Both the position numbers and the translations under genes were made by a program. The notes below the pieces were generated by a model. It searched no databases, was not told the DNA's origin, and saw nothing but the letters and a program-made list of their open reading frames with translations. DNA of 64,000 nucleotides from Rhodoglobus vestalii (lineage in GTDB: Bacteria; Actinomycetota; Actinomycetes; Actinomycetales; Microbacteriaceae): contig NZ_VFRA01000001.1 in the NCBI RefSeq assembly GCF_006788895.1, forward strand, positions 1,798,001-1,862,000, read 5' to 3'. Below, piece after piece: positions 55,169 through 63,876 of this stretch (positions are counted from its first letter, which is position 1; every line of letters begins with the position of its first letter).

Positions 55169-55618
55169 TTAGGAGGCTTGGGCTGCTGGCGAGAGTGCTT
55201 GGCAGTCGGCGCACACTCCCCAGAAGTTGACTTCGGCGGTGTGCAGCACGAATCCGCCGGCTTGAGACGGAGTAAGGCAGGGCGCTTCACCCACGACGCA
55301 GTCGACATCGCGCACAGCGCTGCATTCAGTGCAAACGAGGTGATGGTGGTTGTCACCGGTGCGCCGTTCATAGAGGGCGGATGACCCTGCCGGCTCGATC
55401 TTGCGCAGTAGGCCGGCTGCAGTGAGCGCAGAAAGTACTCCGTAGACGGCTTGGAGGGAGGTGCCGGGCAGTGCCGGCAGAATCTTCGTGAAGATCGTGT
55501 CGGCGTTCGCGTGAGGATGCACGGCGAGTGCGTTCAGGACCGCGAGTCGGGGCCCGGTGACTTTGAGACCTGATTCGCGCAGGGTCTCGGCGAGCGCAGC
55601 ATCCGTCACCTTGTCCAT
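55169..55618 (-). CDS. Fur-family metalloregulator (FurA/PerR-like)
   Basis: 149 residues: helix-turn-helix LRESGLKVTGPRLAVLNALAVHPH and AVYGVLSALTAAGLLRKIEP, metal-binding DNHHHLVCTECSAV with CxxC, and a second CADC near the C-terminus. Located directly upstream of catalase, the classical arrangement for a peroxide-sensing Fur protein. The ATG at 55618 is close to a palindrome that may be its own operator. Confidence 0.9.
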   Translation of the reverse strand: MDKVTDAALAETLRESGLKVTGPRLAVLNALAVHPHANADTIFTKILPALPGTSLQAVYGVLSALTAAGLLRKIEPAGSSALYERRTGDNHHHLVCTECSAVRDVDCVVGEAPCLTPSQAGGFVLHTAEVNFWGVCADCQALSPAAQAS

Positions 55619-55638
55619 TAGTACAAGGGTACCAGTTG

Positions 55639-55655
55639 TTTTGAATAACTCAAGA
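55639..55655. promoter_or_regulatory. Candidate Fur/PerR box upstream of fur
   Basis: TTTTGAATAACTCAAGA is an imperfect 17-bp palindrome (TTGA...TCAA core), 21-37 bases upstream of the fur start. AT-rich and correctly placed for autorepression. Confidence 0.5.
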
Positions 55656-55774
55656 TAACGCTCTGCAAGTTCTTGTCTCTAGTACAGCCCTCATCGTCGC
55701 GATCGGGTCTGCTGCACGGGTAGGTGACATCTTGACCTGACCTATGGTTTGGTTTCCAGTCCTGGTGACTAGCT

Positions 55775-56650
55775 TCAGGCGGATATTGGTTGTGGAGTGT
55801 GGGCGAGGTCGTATTCGTGGGGTGTTGCGTAACTGAGTGCGGAGTGTCGTCGTCGGCGATTGTAGAACACCTGGATGTACTCGAAGATAGCGTTCGCGAG
55901 CTCGATTCGGGTCCGCCACTTCTTACGGTTCAGCAACTCGATCTGCATTGATGACCAGAAGGATTCCATCATGGCATTATCGAGCCCTTCGCAGACGGTT
56001 CCAAACGAAGGCAAGAGACCGGCCGAACGAATCTTCTGAGTGAACGCCCATGATGTGAATTGGACACCATGATCGGCATGAACGATTCCGCCGGGCGCTG
56101 GTGTGCGCGCCCGGATGGCCATGTCTAGGGCGTTCACGACGAGGGTTGAGTCCTGCTTGGAATCGATTGCCCATCCGACGATCTTGCGGCTGCATGCATC
56201 AAGGACTGCAGCGCAGAAAACTTTTCCTTCCCGCGTGGGATGCTCCGTAATATCGGTGACCCAAAGTTCGTTCAAGTTGAGGCGATGGAACTTCCGGTTG
56301 ACGAGATCATCGGCCGTAGCCACGCCCTTCAGACGTTTCACACGCGTAGGACCGGGAAGACCGCCGATTCCCGCTTTCGTCATCAGCACCGAGACCAGGC
56401 GGCTCGAACAAGGGATATCCATGCCGATCGTGAGTTCGGCATGGATACGCCGGTATCTGTAGGTGCCACGGGAGGCGATAAGGGGTCTCCCGAATCAGAC
56501 CAGTGAGTCAGCGTCTGCGGAGCTGCGTTGAGCTGGTCGGGCGTTTTCGATACCGGTAGTAGCCCTGTCTGGACACTCCGAGAAGTCGGCAGCACACCTG
56601 AACTGGTGCCCCGGCGTCGACAAGTCGATCGATCACCGGGTGCGCCCTTT
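55775..56650 (-). pseudogene. IS3 OrfB transposase, disrupted
   Basis: The 5' part runs HPVIDRLVDAGAPVQVCCRL, GVSRQGYYRYRKRP, TQLRRR and then hits a TGA where family members have Trp (next residues LTGLIRE). About 20 bases later a single-base insertion shifts the frame. The catalytic part (RRIHAELTIGMDI onward) is then intact to the stop at 55775, with the DDE residues in WVTDITEHP, HADHGVQFTSW and MMESFWSSMQIELLN. Two lesions mean no functional transposase. Confidence 0.85.
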
Positions 56651-56932
56651 TGGGTCGACAGCTTCCTCCTCTTCGAGCCATTTCGAGGCTCGTTTCAGGA
56701 TCGAGAGTTCTTGTTCGAGTTGCCGAATCTGATGTCGTGCCGCTGAAAGTTCAGCCGCTTCCTGGGTGCTATCGCCGGGCCGGCGTCCGTGATCGATGTC
56801 ATCTTGACGCAGCCAGGAATGCAGCGTGACCTCGTGGATACCAAGATCAGTGGCAGTCTCTTTGACCTGCCGACCTTCGCGCACAAGCGCGATCGCACGC
56901 TGACGGAACTCTGGTGGGTACGGGCGGGGCAT
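56633..56932 (-). CDS. IS3 OrfA helix-turn-helix protein
   Basis: 99 residues: PYPPEFRQRAIALVREGRQV, EVTLHSWLRQDD and a leucine-zipper-like C-terminus QIRQLEQELSILKRASKWL. The end contains an A-AAA-G run (plus-strand 56647-56652) of the kind used for -1 frameshifting into orfB. Intact, but its partner is broken. Confidence 0.85.
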   Translation of the reverse strand: MPRPYPPEFRQRAIALVREGRQVKETATDLGIHEVTLHSWLRQDDIDHGRRPGDSTQEAAELSAARHQIRQLEQELSILKRASKWLEEEEAVDPKGRTR

Positions 56933-57129
56933 AGACGTGAGCCTCTCATGAAGGCCATCGGCTAGCTACCCCAAGTGGAAACCAAACTGTAGGTCAGGCC
57001 AGAAACCGACCCTCGAACTATTTAACCGGGACCCCCGCGATTCCGGTCCGGTCCCGCAAAACTCCAAGTCGACCGGTGGATTCAGGCTAAGCTGAGAGTG
57101 CACCGCGACCGCGACAATAGGATTACACT

Positions 57130-57642
57130 GTGACCGCACTCGACCTAGATCTCGAAGAGGTCCACGTTCGCGAGCATCCGTTGCCCGGCGTCGCCCGCTT
57201 GTTCGAGTTGGCACTCTCCGGCGGCACAGTGCTCCAGATCTTCACCGAGTCGGATTCGAGCGACAGCCACCTCGCCGTTCTCCCTCCCGACGCCGACACA
57301 CCCGTCGTGAACCTCCGGCTGAGCAAAGCCGAGGCGGTCACCCTCTCGTCCCTCATCTCCGGCGTGAAGTTCGTGGTCAGGGCCGCCGACGAGGCTGGGG
57401 CGGCGGATGCCGCGGGTCCGTCAACCGTGAGGCTCCGGGCGGTGTCCCCCGCGGTGGGAAAGACGCTGCACGAGATCGAGGTGCCCGAGCCAGACCAGGC
57501 CCTAGTGCTCGCGGTGATTCGCGACGACACCGAGGAGCTCCTCGACGGGGATGTCGAGCGACGATGCCAGGTCGGGGACCGGCTGGTCGTCGTCGGGCGG
57601 CCCGACGCGCTGGCGCGCCTCGTCCGATACCTCCACGGATGA
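57130..57642 (+). CDS. TrkA-C domain regulatory subunit of a K+/H+ antiporter
   Basis: 170 residues with no membrane segment. The C-terminal RCK_C/TrkA-C part is TVRLRAVSPAVGKTLHEIEVPEPDQALVLAVIR, core VSPAVGKTLHEIEVPEPDQ, then DVERRCQVGDRLVVVGRPDALARL. It resembles the KhtT-type subunits that sit in front of CPA2 antiporters. GTG start with AGGA upstream. Its stop overlaps the antiporter start (ATGA). GC content is visibly higher than in flanking genes. Confidence 0.82.
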   Translation: MTALDLDLEEVHVREHPLPGVARLFELALSGGTVLQIFTESDSSDSHLAVLPPDADTPVVNLRLSKAEAVTLSSLISGVKFVVRAADEAGAADAAGPSTVRLRAVSPAVGKTLHEIEVPEPDQALVLAVIRDDTEELLDGDVERRCQVGDRLVVVGRPDALARLVRYLHG

Positions 57643-59288
57643 TGGCGGCCGGGCTGGACACATTCGCCACCATGGCGGCTGTCCTCGCCGTCGCGGCCGT
57701 CGTGGCGTTCATAGCGCACCGCGCGCGGCAACCTCTCATCGTGGCTTTCATTGTGGTGGGAGTCATTGTCGGCCCGTCTCTCTTAGGCTGGGTTGGGGGC
57801 GGCGACTCCCTTGAGTTGCTGGCGGAGATCGGCATCGCGATCTTGCTCTTCCTCGTGGGGCTCAAGCTCGACATCCGCCTGGTTAAGTCGATCGGTCCGG
57901 TTGCGCTGGTCACCGGACTCGGCCAGGTTCTGTTCACCTCGCTCGTCGGCTTCGGTATCGCGCTTCTCTTCGGGATGCCAGTGGTCGTGGCCGTCTACGT
58001 GGCTGTGGCGCTGACCTTCTCGTCGACGATCATCATCGTGAAGTTGTTGTCGGACAAGGGAGAACTCGACGAACTCCACGGCAGGATCGCTCTGGGTTTT
58101 CTGATCGTGCAGGACATCGTCGTGATCTTGGTGATGATCGCCCTCTCCAGCTTCGGCGGTGAGCGCGACGGTTCCCTTGGGGAACAGATCGCGGGCGTGC
58201 TGCTCGCGGCAGTCGGGGTCATCGGTGGTCTCGCCATCGCAATGCGCTGGGTACTCCCCGGTCTCCTCAAACTCGTCGCGAGCTCGCAGGAGTTGCTGAT
58301 CGTGTGTTGCGTTGCCTGGGCCGTCACAGTGGCTGCTCTCACGGATTATTTGGGTTTCTCGGTGGAGGTGGGTGCGTTCCTTGCTGGCTTCGCGCTCGCG
58401 TCGACTCCCTTCCGGGAGTCGATCGCGTCGTCTCTGTCGGGCCTGCGGGATTTCCTGCTCCTGTTCTTCTTCATCGGGCTCGGCGCGCAACTCGACTTCT
58501 CTTCGATCGGCACCCAGGTGCCGGCAGCCATCATTTTCTCCGCGTTCGTCCTCATCGGCAACCCACTCATCGTTCTCGTGATCATGGGCGTGATGGGGTA
58601 TCCGAAGCGTGTCTCATTCCTGGCCGGTCTGGCCGTCGCGCAAATCAGCGAGTTCTCTCTGATTCTCGTTGCCCTTGGCCGCGACCTCGGCCACGTCGAC
58701 AACGACACCGTCGGGCTCGTGACACTCGTCGGGATGATCACGATCGCCGGATCCACCTACATGATTCTGTACTCGAAACAGCTGTTCGCCGTGCTCGAGC
58801 CGGTCCTCGGCATCTTCGAGCGGCGCCGCACGATCGACGATGCGCTCCCCGAGCCGAAGCGTTACGATGTGATCGTCTTCGGCCACGGACGGTTCGGGAT
58901 GCACCTGATCGAGGAGTTCGCAAGCGCGGGATACTCGGTGCTGGTGGTCGACTGGGACCCCTACGCCGAGATCCGCCTGGAGGATGCGACACTGGCGGAT
59001 CGCGTGTCGCTCGCCTACGGGGACGCGAGCAACGGTGAGTTTCCCGGAACCCTGCCGCTACGGTCCGCAAAGTGGATCGTCAGCACCATCCCGAGCGTCG
59101 AGGTCAACAAGGTTCTCGCCAGATCGCTCCGTCATCATGGCGCGACCGCCCCCGTCGCGGTGACGGCACATACCGAGGCGGAAGCACGCGAGTTCGGTAG
59201 GGAGCTCGACGAGAACGTCATCAATCTCGTTCTCGAGCCGTTCGATGACGCTGCCGACGACGCCATTGCCGCACTCGAAGCGCTGTGA
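57639..59288 (+). CDS. CPA2-family K+(Na+)/H+ antiporter with RCK-N domain
   Basis: About 549 residues. 12-13 helices with VVGVIVGPSLLGWVGG, EIGIAILLFLVGLKLD, and the ion-binding SSTIIIVKLLSD and LIVQDIVVILVM regions as in KefB/KhtU. A cytoplasmic RCK N-domain follows from about residue 405: DVIVFGHGRFGMHLIEEFASAG then VLVVDWDP. The ATG at 57639 (or 57642) is coupled to the upstream regulator stop. Predicted to export potassium in exchange for protons. Confidence 0.9.
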   Translation: MMAAGLDTFATMAAVLAVAAVVAFIAHRARQPLIVAFIVVGVIVGPSLLGWVGGGDSLELLAEIGIAILLFLVGLKLDIRLVKSIGPVALVTGLGQVLFTSLVGFGIALLFGMPVVVAVYVAVALTFSSTIIIVKLLSDKGELDELHGRIALGFLIVQDIVVILVMIALSSFGGERDGSLGEQIAGVLLAAVGVIGGLAIAMRWVLPGLLKLVASSQELLIVCCVAWAVTVAALTDYLGFSVEVGAFLAGFALASTPFRESIASSLSGLRDFLLLFFFIGLGAQLDFSSIGTQVPAAIIFSAFVLIGNPLIVLVIMGVMGYPKRVSFLAGLAVAQISEFSLILVALGRDLGHVDNDTVGLVTLVGMITIAGSTYMILYSKQLFAVLEPVLGIFERRRTIDDALPEPKRYDVIVFGHGRFGMHLIEEFASAGYSVLVVDWDPYAEIRLEDATLADRVSLAYGDASNGEFPGTLPLRSAKWIVSTIPSVEVNKVLARSLRHHGATAPVAVTAHTEAEAREFGRELDENVINLVLEPFDDAADDAIAALEAL

Positions 59289-59294
59289 AGCCCG

Positions 59295-59480
59295 TCACGA
59301 CAGAATGTCCTTCGTGGCGAACCGGGGCTGTAGGCGAGCGCACCGAAGACCGCGATGTACGCGGCCTGCACGAGCGCGTTGGCGCCGAACGAGCTTGAAG
59401 TCGAGCGCCTGTCTCAGCAGCTCGGCGAATCCCAGCCAGTAGTGGCTGAACAGCCACGGGTGGAGCCAGGACAGCTAAGA
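59295..59480 (-). pseudogene. C-terminal remnant of an ABC-2 permease
   Basis: Minus-strand fragments LSWLHPWLFSHYWLGFAELL, then NALVQAAYIAVFGALAY, then in another frame RFATKDILS and a stop at 59295 match the C-terminus of ABC-2-type permeases (HPW...HYWLAF..., VFATKDI..S). At least two frameshifts separate the pieces and the N-terminal part is missing. It abuts the antiporter stop. Confidence 0.5.
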
Positions 59481-59492
59481 GCTCGAAGAGAA

Positions 59493-59749
59493 TTAACTCT
59501 GGTGTATTTCGGGCGTGTCGTGTGGTGCGAGGGAATAGTTCCATTCAGCCGTGGAATTTGTGGCGGGTGAAGAGGTAGAGCGTCGCCTTCTTTTGTGGTG
59601 TACCGGAGCCCGATGGGGTATTCAGAATTGTCGAGGACGCAGTCAACGGTCAACCCTGTTTTGGTGGTGGTGTGGCTGATCAGGTCCACAATTATCTGGT
59701 GTGTGCGTAACGGTCGACCGCGCCAATTATTGAGCATCTGCGCGAGCAA
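59493..59749 (-). pseudogene. C-terminal remnant of an ISAzo13-type transposase
   Basis: NNWRGRPLRTHQIIVDLISH and TTTKTGLTVDCVLDNSEYPIG match the ISAzo13 transposase tail. After DALPL, one inserted C and then one inserted T each shift the frame. Correcting both gives TRHKFHGEWNYSLAPHDTPEI and a stop at 59493-59495. The N-terminal and catalytic parts are absent; the break is near 59750. Confidence 0.65.
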
Positions 59750-60329
59750 TTTTCAGGCGCGACCTTCCGCGGGACAGATGTGCTCCAAGCTTGTCACCGA
59801 CAATCAAAACGCCGAATCGCCGGCCATCAATATTTTCGGGCGTGGTGCTGGATGGGCCTCGCAGGGCGATCGTTGGGCCGGGTCTGTCGGTTTGGGGTAC
59901 ACCCCAAATAAACGCATACACCCGCTGTCATTTTCAGAAGTCGTCTGCACTAACTAACGCTTACTTTTCATACCGGCGGTTATCAGCAAGATTGAATTGC
60001 CGCAGTCATAGGAAGGAGCTTCAGCGGGATCGAAAGTCCCGATTTCTACCTGTAGCTATTTCTCGCGATAGGGACCCTGGCCGATTGTCGAGCCTCTCAG
60101 CTGAGCGATCAATCACCGGGATGACACGGTGGAACCGGTGGTATTCAAGCCTGAATTCGAGGCTAGCGTCTATGAGGAAGCGCTCCAAAAACCCCGGGTT
60201 CTCAACGCTCTGAGCTGACCTGAATCGACGTTGGCACAGTTGGATGTTCCTCAGATGCGGGCAGATAGTGGGCAAGGCTACCGGCGAGGCGACGCCCCCT
60301 GACCCCGCGGTCACCGCTATTGTGACGGC
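59750..60329. other. Non-coding accessory spacer
   Basis: No supportable gene. An 8-bp inverted repeat, TTTGGGGT (59891-59898) with ACCCCAAA (59901-59908), is a possible operator or element end. Only short open frames without family resemblance occur. The start region of the DUF4062 gene lacks a clear ribosome site. Confidence 0.4.
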
Positions 60330-61922
60330 ATGACCCGAGAACTATCAGGGCGATCGATATTTTTGGCTTCCCCTGGTGGTCTCGAAGTCGAACGCCAGAG
60401 CGTTCGTGACACAGTCGTCGCGTTCAACGAAAACTACGCGCTCAATGACGATGTCGTCTTTATTGTCAAAGGGTGGGAGCCGCTCGCTAGGGGCGTCGGA
60501 AACCCACAGAGTCTGATCAATCCCGAAATTGTGGAATGCGATTTCATGATTTTGCTGCTCGGTGACTACTGGGGCTCGGCACCAAGTACAGATGGCCCCT
60601 ACAGTTCCGGAACCGAAGAAGAATTTCACAAGGCCCTAGCGTTGCTTGCTTCTGATGATGCGGCGATGCGCGACCTCCTCGTCGTGTTCAAGGTTCTGGA
60701 GCCGGACCGCATGCGTGACCCCGGCCCGCAGTTGACAAGAGTTCTGAGTTTTAGGAATCAGTTGGAGTCCACAAAGCAGTTGTTTTACGGGACATTCGAT
60801 TCACAAGCCAGCCTCAAGGAACTCGTCGAGCGGTCACTTAGAAAGTGGAAAATACCACTCAAGCCACGCGAGCCTGTCCAGATTGACCTCTCGAATGGAT
60901 CCCCGATCGTAGATGTCGCATCAAACCTCTCAACGAGCGAGCTCGTCGAGAACGCGACGCAGAAGGCCGCAGCAGGTTTGGTTACTCAAGCTGAGCTGAC
61001 ATTCTCGCTTGCGGTCAAGGACAGGGAGCCGCAGGCATTGAACGAGTTCGCCAACTTTATGCGTCGTACTGGGCGGCTGGAATCCGCACTCGAACTAAAC
61101 CGAGAGCTCCTTTCGAGCCCCGCGATTCTGACTTCGGTCGAGGCTCAAGACATTGCGTACCGAGTGAACTCTCTCGCAAATATCGGCCTCATAGAGCGGA
61201 AGAAGGGCAACCTCAACGCTTCCGTGAAGTACCTGACGGAAGCGGTAAAGACAGCAGATCTAAGCCAGACTCCGGTCCCCGAGGAATTGGCGTACTCGCT
61301 AGACAACCTGGGATTCACGTGGAGTCAGCTTGGTGATCTGGAGCAATCACGAAGCGCGTTCGAACGCTCCAAAGCAGTCAGAATCTCTCTCGCTCAAGGG
61401 ACCGAGTCCGCGCAATCGCTCGTGAACATGGGCAGGTTATCAATTCGGTCCCACGATTTTGAGCAGGCAGCGTCTGATTTCGATGCTGCAATCGCGCTCC
61501 TCGACCCCGATCGGGACAGTTTGCTGCTCGCAAATGCGTTGTCCGGCAAAGGCAAAGCACTGTTTGAGTCGCGAGCGCTTGACGAAGCGGTTACCGTACT
61601 CACGCGCGCGCTAGAAGTTAACTTGGCTCTCGGTAATTCCGACGGGGCAAGTATTGCGCACGGACTGATCGCCCGTGCCCACCTCGAAAAGGGTGATGTT
61701 GCCGAGGCCGCCACCCATGCTGCCGCGACGGCTGCTGAAAGCGAAGCTTCGGGCAATCTCACCGGCGCTGCTACAGGTCTGTGGGTGTTGGCCCAAGTCG
61801 ACCACGCGAACGGAGAAGCGAAATCAGCCATAGATCGTTTCGGACAAGCTATTGATCTTGCTCAGCGAGCCAACAACAACGGCCTCTTGCTCGCCATAAA
61901 AGCAAGCAGGGCACGACTATAG
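60330..61922 (+). CDS. DUF4062-TPR repeat protein
   Basis: 530 residues. Residues about 1-150 match DUF4062: SIFLASPGGLEVERQSVRD, a conserved W-E-P in KGWEPLARGVGNPQSLIN, CDFMILLLGDYWG and SSGTEEEFHKAL. This domain is found fused to STAND ATPases or repeats in bacterial conflict proteins and may have a TIR/SEFIR-like fold. Residues about 200-530 are tetratricopeptide repeats (e.g. LNEFANFMRRTGRLESALEL, AYSLDNLGFTWSQLGDLEQS, ANALSGKGKALFESRALDEA). No NTPase domain is present. Its stop overlaps the convergent phosphatase stop by 6 bases. Role in defence is inferred. Confidence 0.8.
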   Translation: MTRELSGRSIFLASPGGLEVERQSVRDTVVAFNENYALNDDVVFIVKGWEPLARGVGNPQSLINPEIVECDFMILLLGDYWGSAPSTDGPYSSGTEEEFHKALALLASDDAAMRDLLVVFKVLEPDRMRDPGPQLTRVLSFRNQLESTKQLFYGTFDSQASLKELVERSLRKWKIPLKPREPVQIDLSNGSPIVDVASNLSTSELVENATQKAAAGLVTQAELTFSLAVKDREPQALNEFANFMRRTGRLESALELNRELLSSPAILTSVEAQDIAYRVNSLANIGLIERKKGNLNASVKYLTEAVKTADLSQTPVPEELAYSLDNLGFTWSQLGDLEQSRSAFERSKAVRISLAQGTESAQSLVNMGRLSIRSHDFEQAASDFDAAIALLDPDRDSLLLANALSGKGKALFESRALDEAVTVLTRALEVNLALGNSDGASIAHGLIARAHLEKGDVAEAATHAAATAAESEASGNLTGAATGLWVLAQVDHANGEAKSAIDRFGQAIDLAQRANNNGLLLAIKASRARL

Positions 61923-62519
61923 ACATGACGACTCAGACTGAATCCAACCTCGTGAGGGCCAGAAGAGGCATGTCAGGCGCCCATCAGCGATAGTCCCGCA
62001 GCCCGTGTCGATATAGGCGCGGCTTTCGCCAATCATCGGAACCGCGGACTGCTGAACGGAATGTCCCGCGACAAGGTACGTGTCTGTCGGTCCAACCTTG
62101 GCAGGGTCGTGAACAACGGTAACCCCGTCCTGGGAGAACGTGTCGCGAAGCGAAGTCAGGAACTCTAGGTGGCTTGCCGGGACCGCGTTCCTAAGTTGAC
62201 TAGATACCTCCGCATAGGGCGGGGCGACGTATGAACGAATCGTTGCGGCTCCACCCATTCGAAGAAGCATGTCTAAGCCATCTCCGGTCAATGCATCCAC
62301 AAGCTGGGCGTCGTGATTCCCGCGCAGAAAGTGCACCGTCAATTCTGGCCTTGCCTGTAGCGCCAGGAGATAGTTGATCACCCCGGACGAATCCGGGCCC
62401 CGATTCACATAGTCGCCGAGGAAAACCAATTCATTCACCCGACTCACGGCCTTCGAGACGACCTCTTGCAGCTGCGCGAGGCACCCGTGAATATCCCCGA
62501 TGATCCCAAGCTCACTCAT
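61917..62519 (-). CDS. PPP-type metallophosphatase coupled to a nucleotidyltransferase
   Basis: 200 residues. The PPP/calcineurin motifs are in order: GIIGDIHGCL (residues 5-14), VFLGDYVNRGPDSSG, FLRGNHDAQ, TVVHDPAKVG and VAGHSVQQS, giving a full two-metal site. It resembles bacterial Ser/Thr or diadenosine-polyphosphate phosphatases. The ATG overlaps the nucleotidyltransferase stop (ATGA), so the two proteins are made together. Substrate unknown; reversal of a modification made by its partner is a testable inference. Confidence 0.85.
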   Translation of the reverse strand: MSELGIIGDIHGCLAQLQEVVSKAVSRVNELVFLGDYVNRGPDSSGVINYLLALQARPELTVHFLRGNHDAQLVDALTGDGLDMLLRMGGAATIRSYVAPPYAEVSSQLRNAVPASHLEFLTSLRDTFSQDGVTVVHDPAKVGPTDTYLVAGHSVQQSAVPMIGESRAYIDTGCGTIADGRLTCLFWPSRGWIQSESSCL

Positions 62520-63325
62520 AGGATCACCCTGGGTATCTCGGCGTAGGGCAAAGCGTCGTCCGGAGATCCAAGCACGAGGAGCGTCGAGTTCGCGAGGTCA
62601 CGGTCTCCTTCCCACTCGGCAACGATCAGAGCCTGAATGCTCCCATAGGGATTGACTGTGATTGGGCCGACTACCTGGGCAAGTCGGCACTCAAGATCTT
62701 CGAGGACAGACAAGGTCGACTCCCCGTGTACGACTTGGTGTGATGACAGGATTACGGGAAGGTCCGGGATTCGAAAGCGTTCGGCGAGTTCTGAAAGCGA
62801 GAAACATGGCGGGCCCGGGTTTAACGCCGCCGCGTAGGTCGCGGTTCGGAGTAAATAGCGGGCCAACCTTACAAGCCCGTCTAGGTACTTCACTCGGTCA
62901 GCACTTGTCGATCTGAGCGCAACGGCGAGCCTCTTCACTCGCTCGAAAATTCGTGCCTGATCAGCAGGGCCGAAAGATTGCAGGAGGTTCGACAACGAAT
63001 CCTCCGTGTCATGAAGAATTACTCCATCGCGAGCCAAGTGCATACCGAACAGCGTTCCGTTTGAGCCGGCCAACTGCGGTTCCCCATAGGTGGTCACGTT
63101 GGTCCAGCCTCCCGTCCGTGACGCTGCAGGCCCGTTAGCAAGGACAAGAATGTCGACATCGGACCCCGGGCTTGCGTCGCCCCTCGCTTGGCTCCCGTAC
63201 AGCAGGATGCCGATCGCTTTTCGAGGGAGGACCGCGAGAGACTGTGATATCAGCGAGTCTTGAAGCCCACGCTCCCACAGCCGTGTTGCGACCGCGCGCG
63301 GGTCCACCACCGATTCACCCATCAC
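62516..63325 (-). CDS. Nucleotidyltransferase with helical C-terminal domain
   Basis: 269 residues. The pol-beta-type motif ILLYGSQARGDASPGSDVDILV (G-S-x-A-R-G and D-x-D) lies near residues 40-60; a third acidic residue may be in the following strand. Residues about 120-200 are helical (ERVKRLAVALRSTSADRVKY, RLARYLLRTATYAAAL), like the substrate-binding or HEPN-like half of kanamycin-type transferases. No RxxxxH RNase motif is visible. Start is GTG 63325 or ATG 63322. First gene of a two-gene operon. Confidence 0.82.
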   Translation of the reverse strand: MMGESVVDPRAVATRLWERGLQDSLISQSLAVLPRKAIGILLYGSQARGDASPGSDVDILVLANGPAASRTGGWTNVTTYGEPQLAGSNGTLFGMHLARDGVILHDTEDSLSNLLQSFGPADQARIFERVKRLAVALRSTSADRVKYLDGLVRLARYLLRTATYAAALNPGPPCFSLSELAERFRIPDLPVILSSHQVVHGESTLSVLEDLECRLAQVVGPITVNPYGSIQALIVAEWEGDRDLANSTLLVLGSPDDALPYAEIPRVIL

Positions 63326-63339
63326 CCTGAGAATACACT

Positions 63340-63374
63340 GTTAACGCCAACTGAAAACAGGGCCGTTAACGCCA
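63340..63374. promoter_or_regulatory. Direct repeats upstream of the nucleotidyltransferase operon
   Basis: GTTAACGCCA occurs at 63340-63349 and 63365-63374, 25 bases apart, just upstream of the start. It may be an operator, possibly for autoregulation. A -10-like TATTCT overlaps the leader. Confidence 0.4.
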
Positions 63375-63423
63375 GGAGACGACCAGCTGTTCGCGTAGAA
63401 GACCACTAGCGGCCTTCAAAGGA

Positions 63424-63876
63424 TCATTCGCGCTCGACGAGTCTTTGAGCCGACGGGTTATAAAGATAGCCAACGATCTCGCCCGACATGATCATGTTGA
63501 TCGCCTGGTTGATCACGTTCCGGGGCACGATGAACCACTCGGATGGGTCGTAGTCGCGGCCCTTCCTATCGATCTGGGTAATGTCGAGCCGCGCCTCTGC
63601 GAAGACGCGGTGCAGCAGATGCTCGAGAGCGGAGCGTTTGAGGTTGTAGGCGCGATAGTCCTCGACGATCTCGACCGGAGCCATGAGGTAGGTCGGCTGC
63701 TTGGATGCGTTCGCGATTCTTTGTGCGACGCTCGTTGTCGAGAATCCGATTTTGTGAAGGTCTTGGATGCCGGCGATCTGGGGGTCATCGCTGAGTGAGC
63801 GGAGAACATAAATGTGTCCGCTCTCGACGTCAGCGTCGCCGATCTCACCGTTCTCGTGGCCAGTGCGTGCATTGCT
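63424..63876 (-). pseudogene. GIY-YIG/T5orf172-like nuclease domain lacking a start codon
   Basis: One continuous minus-strand frame from a TAG at 63877-63879 to the stop at 63424 carries SGHIYVLRSLSDDP, LHKIGFSTTSVAQRIANASK, PTYLMAPVEIVEDYRAYNLK, SALEHLLHRVFAEARLD and DPSEWFIVP. This is the pattern of GIY-YIG/T5orf172 family proteins, usually the C-terminal part of a longer chain. No ATG, GTG or TTG lies in frame before the catalytic region; the first ATG (63684) would give only 86 residues without it. The 5' end is therefore probably lost or frameshifted. Confidence 0.6.

Larger units (their letters stand above)
55738..56996 (-). mobile_element. Degenerate IS3-family insertion sequence
   Basis: The element is about 1259 bp. 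The terminal inverted repeats read inward TGACCTATGGTTTGGTTTCC (left, 55738-55757) and TGACCTACAGTTTGGTTTCC (right, 56996-56977), both with the TGA end usual for IS3. orfA is intact; orfB is broken twice. No clear target duplication flanks the ends (GACC left, GGCC right), which fits an old insertion. It lies between the fur gene and the antiporter operon. Confidence 0.85.

Noticed and set aside
62516..63325. MntA/HepT toxin-antitoxin assignment for the nucleotidyltransferase
   Set aside because: No separate HEPN gene with an RxxxxH motif is adjacent; the partner is a PPP phosphatase and the protein is much longer than MntA.
63445..63798. A 117-codon plus-strand frame at the right edge
   Set aside because: It mirrors the GIY-YIG-like frame, which has strong family motifs.
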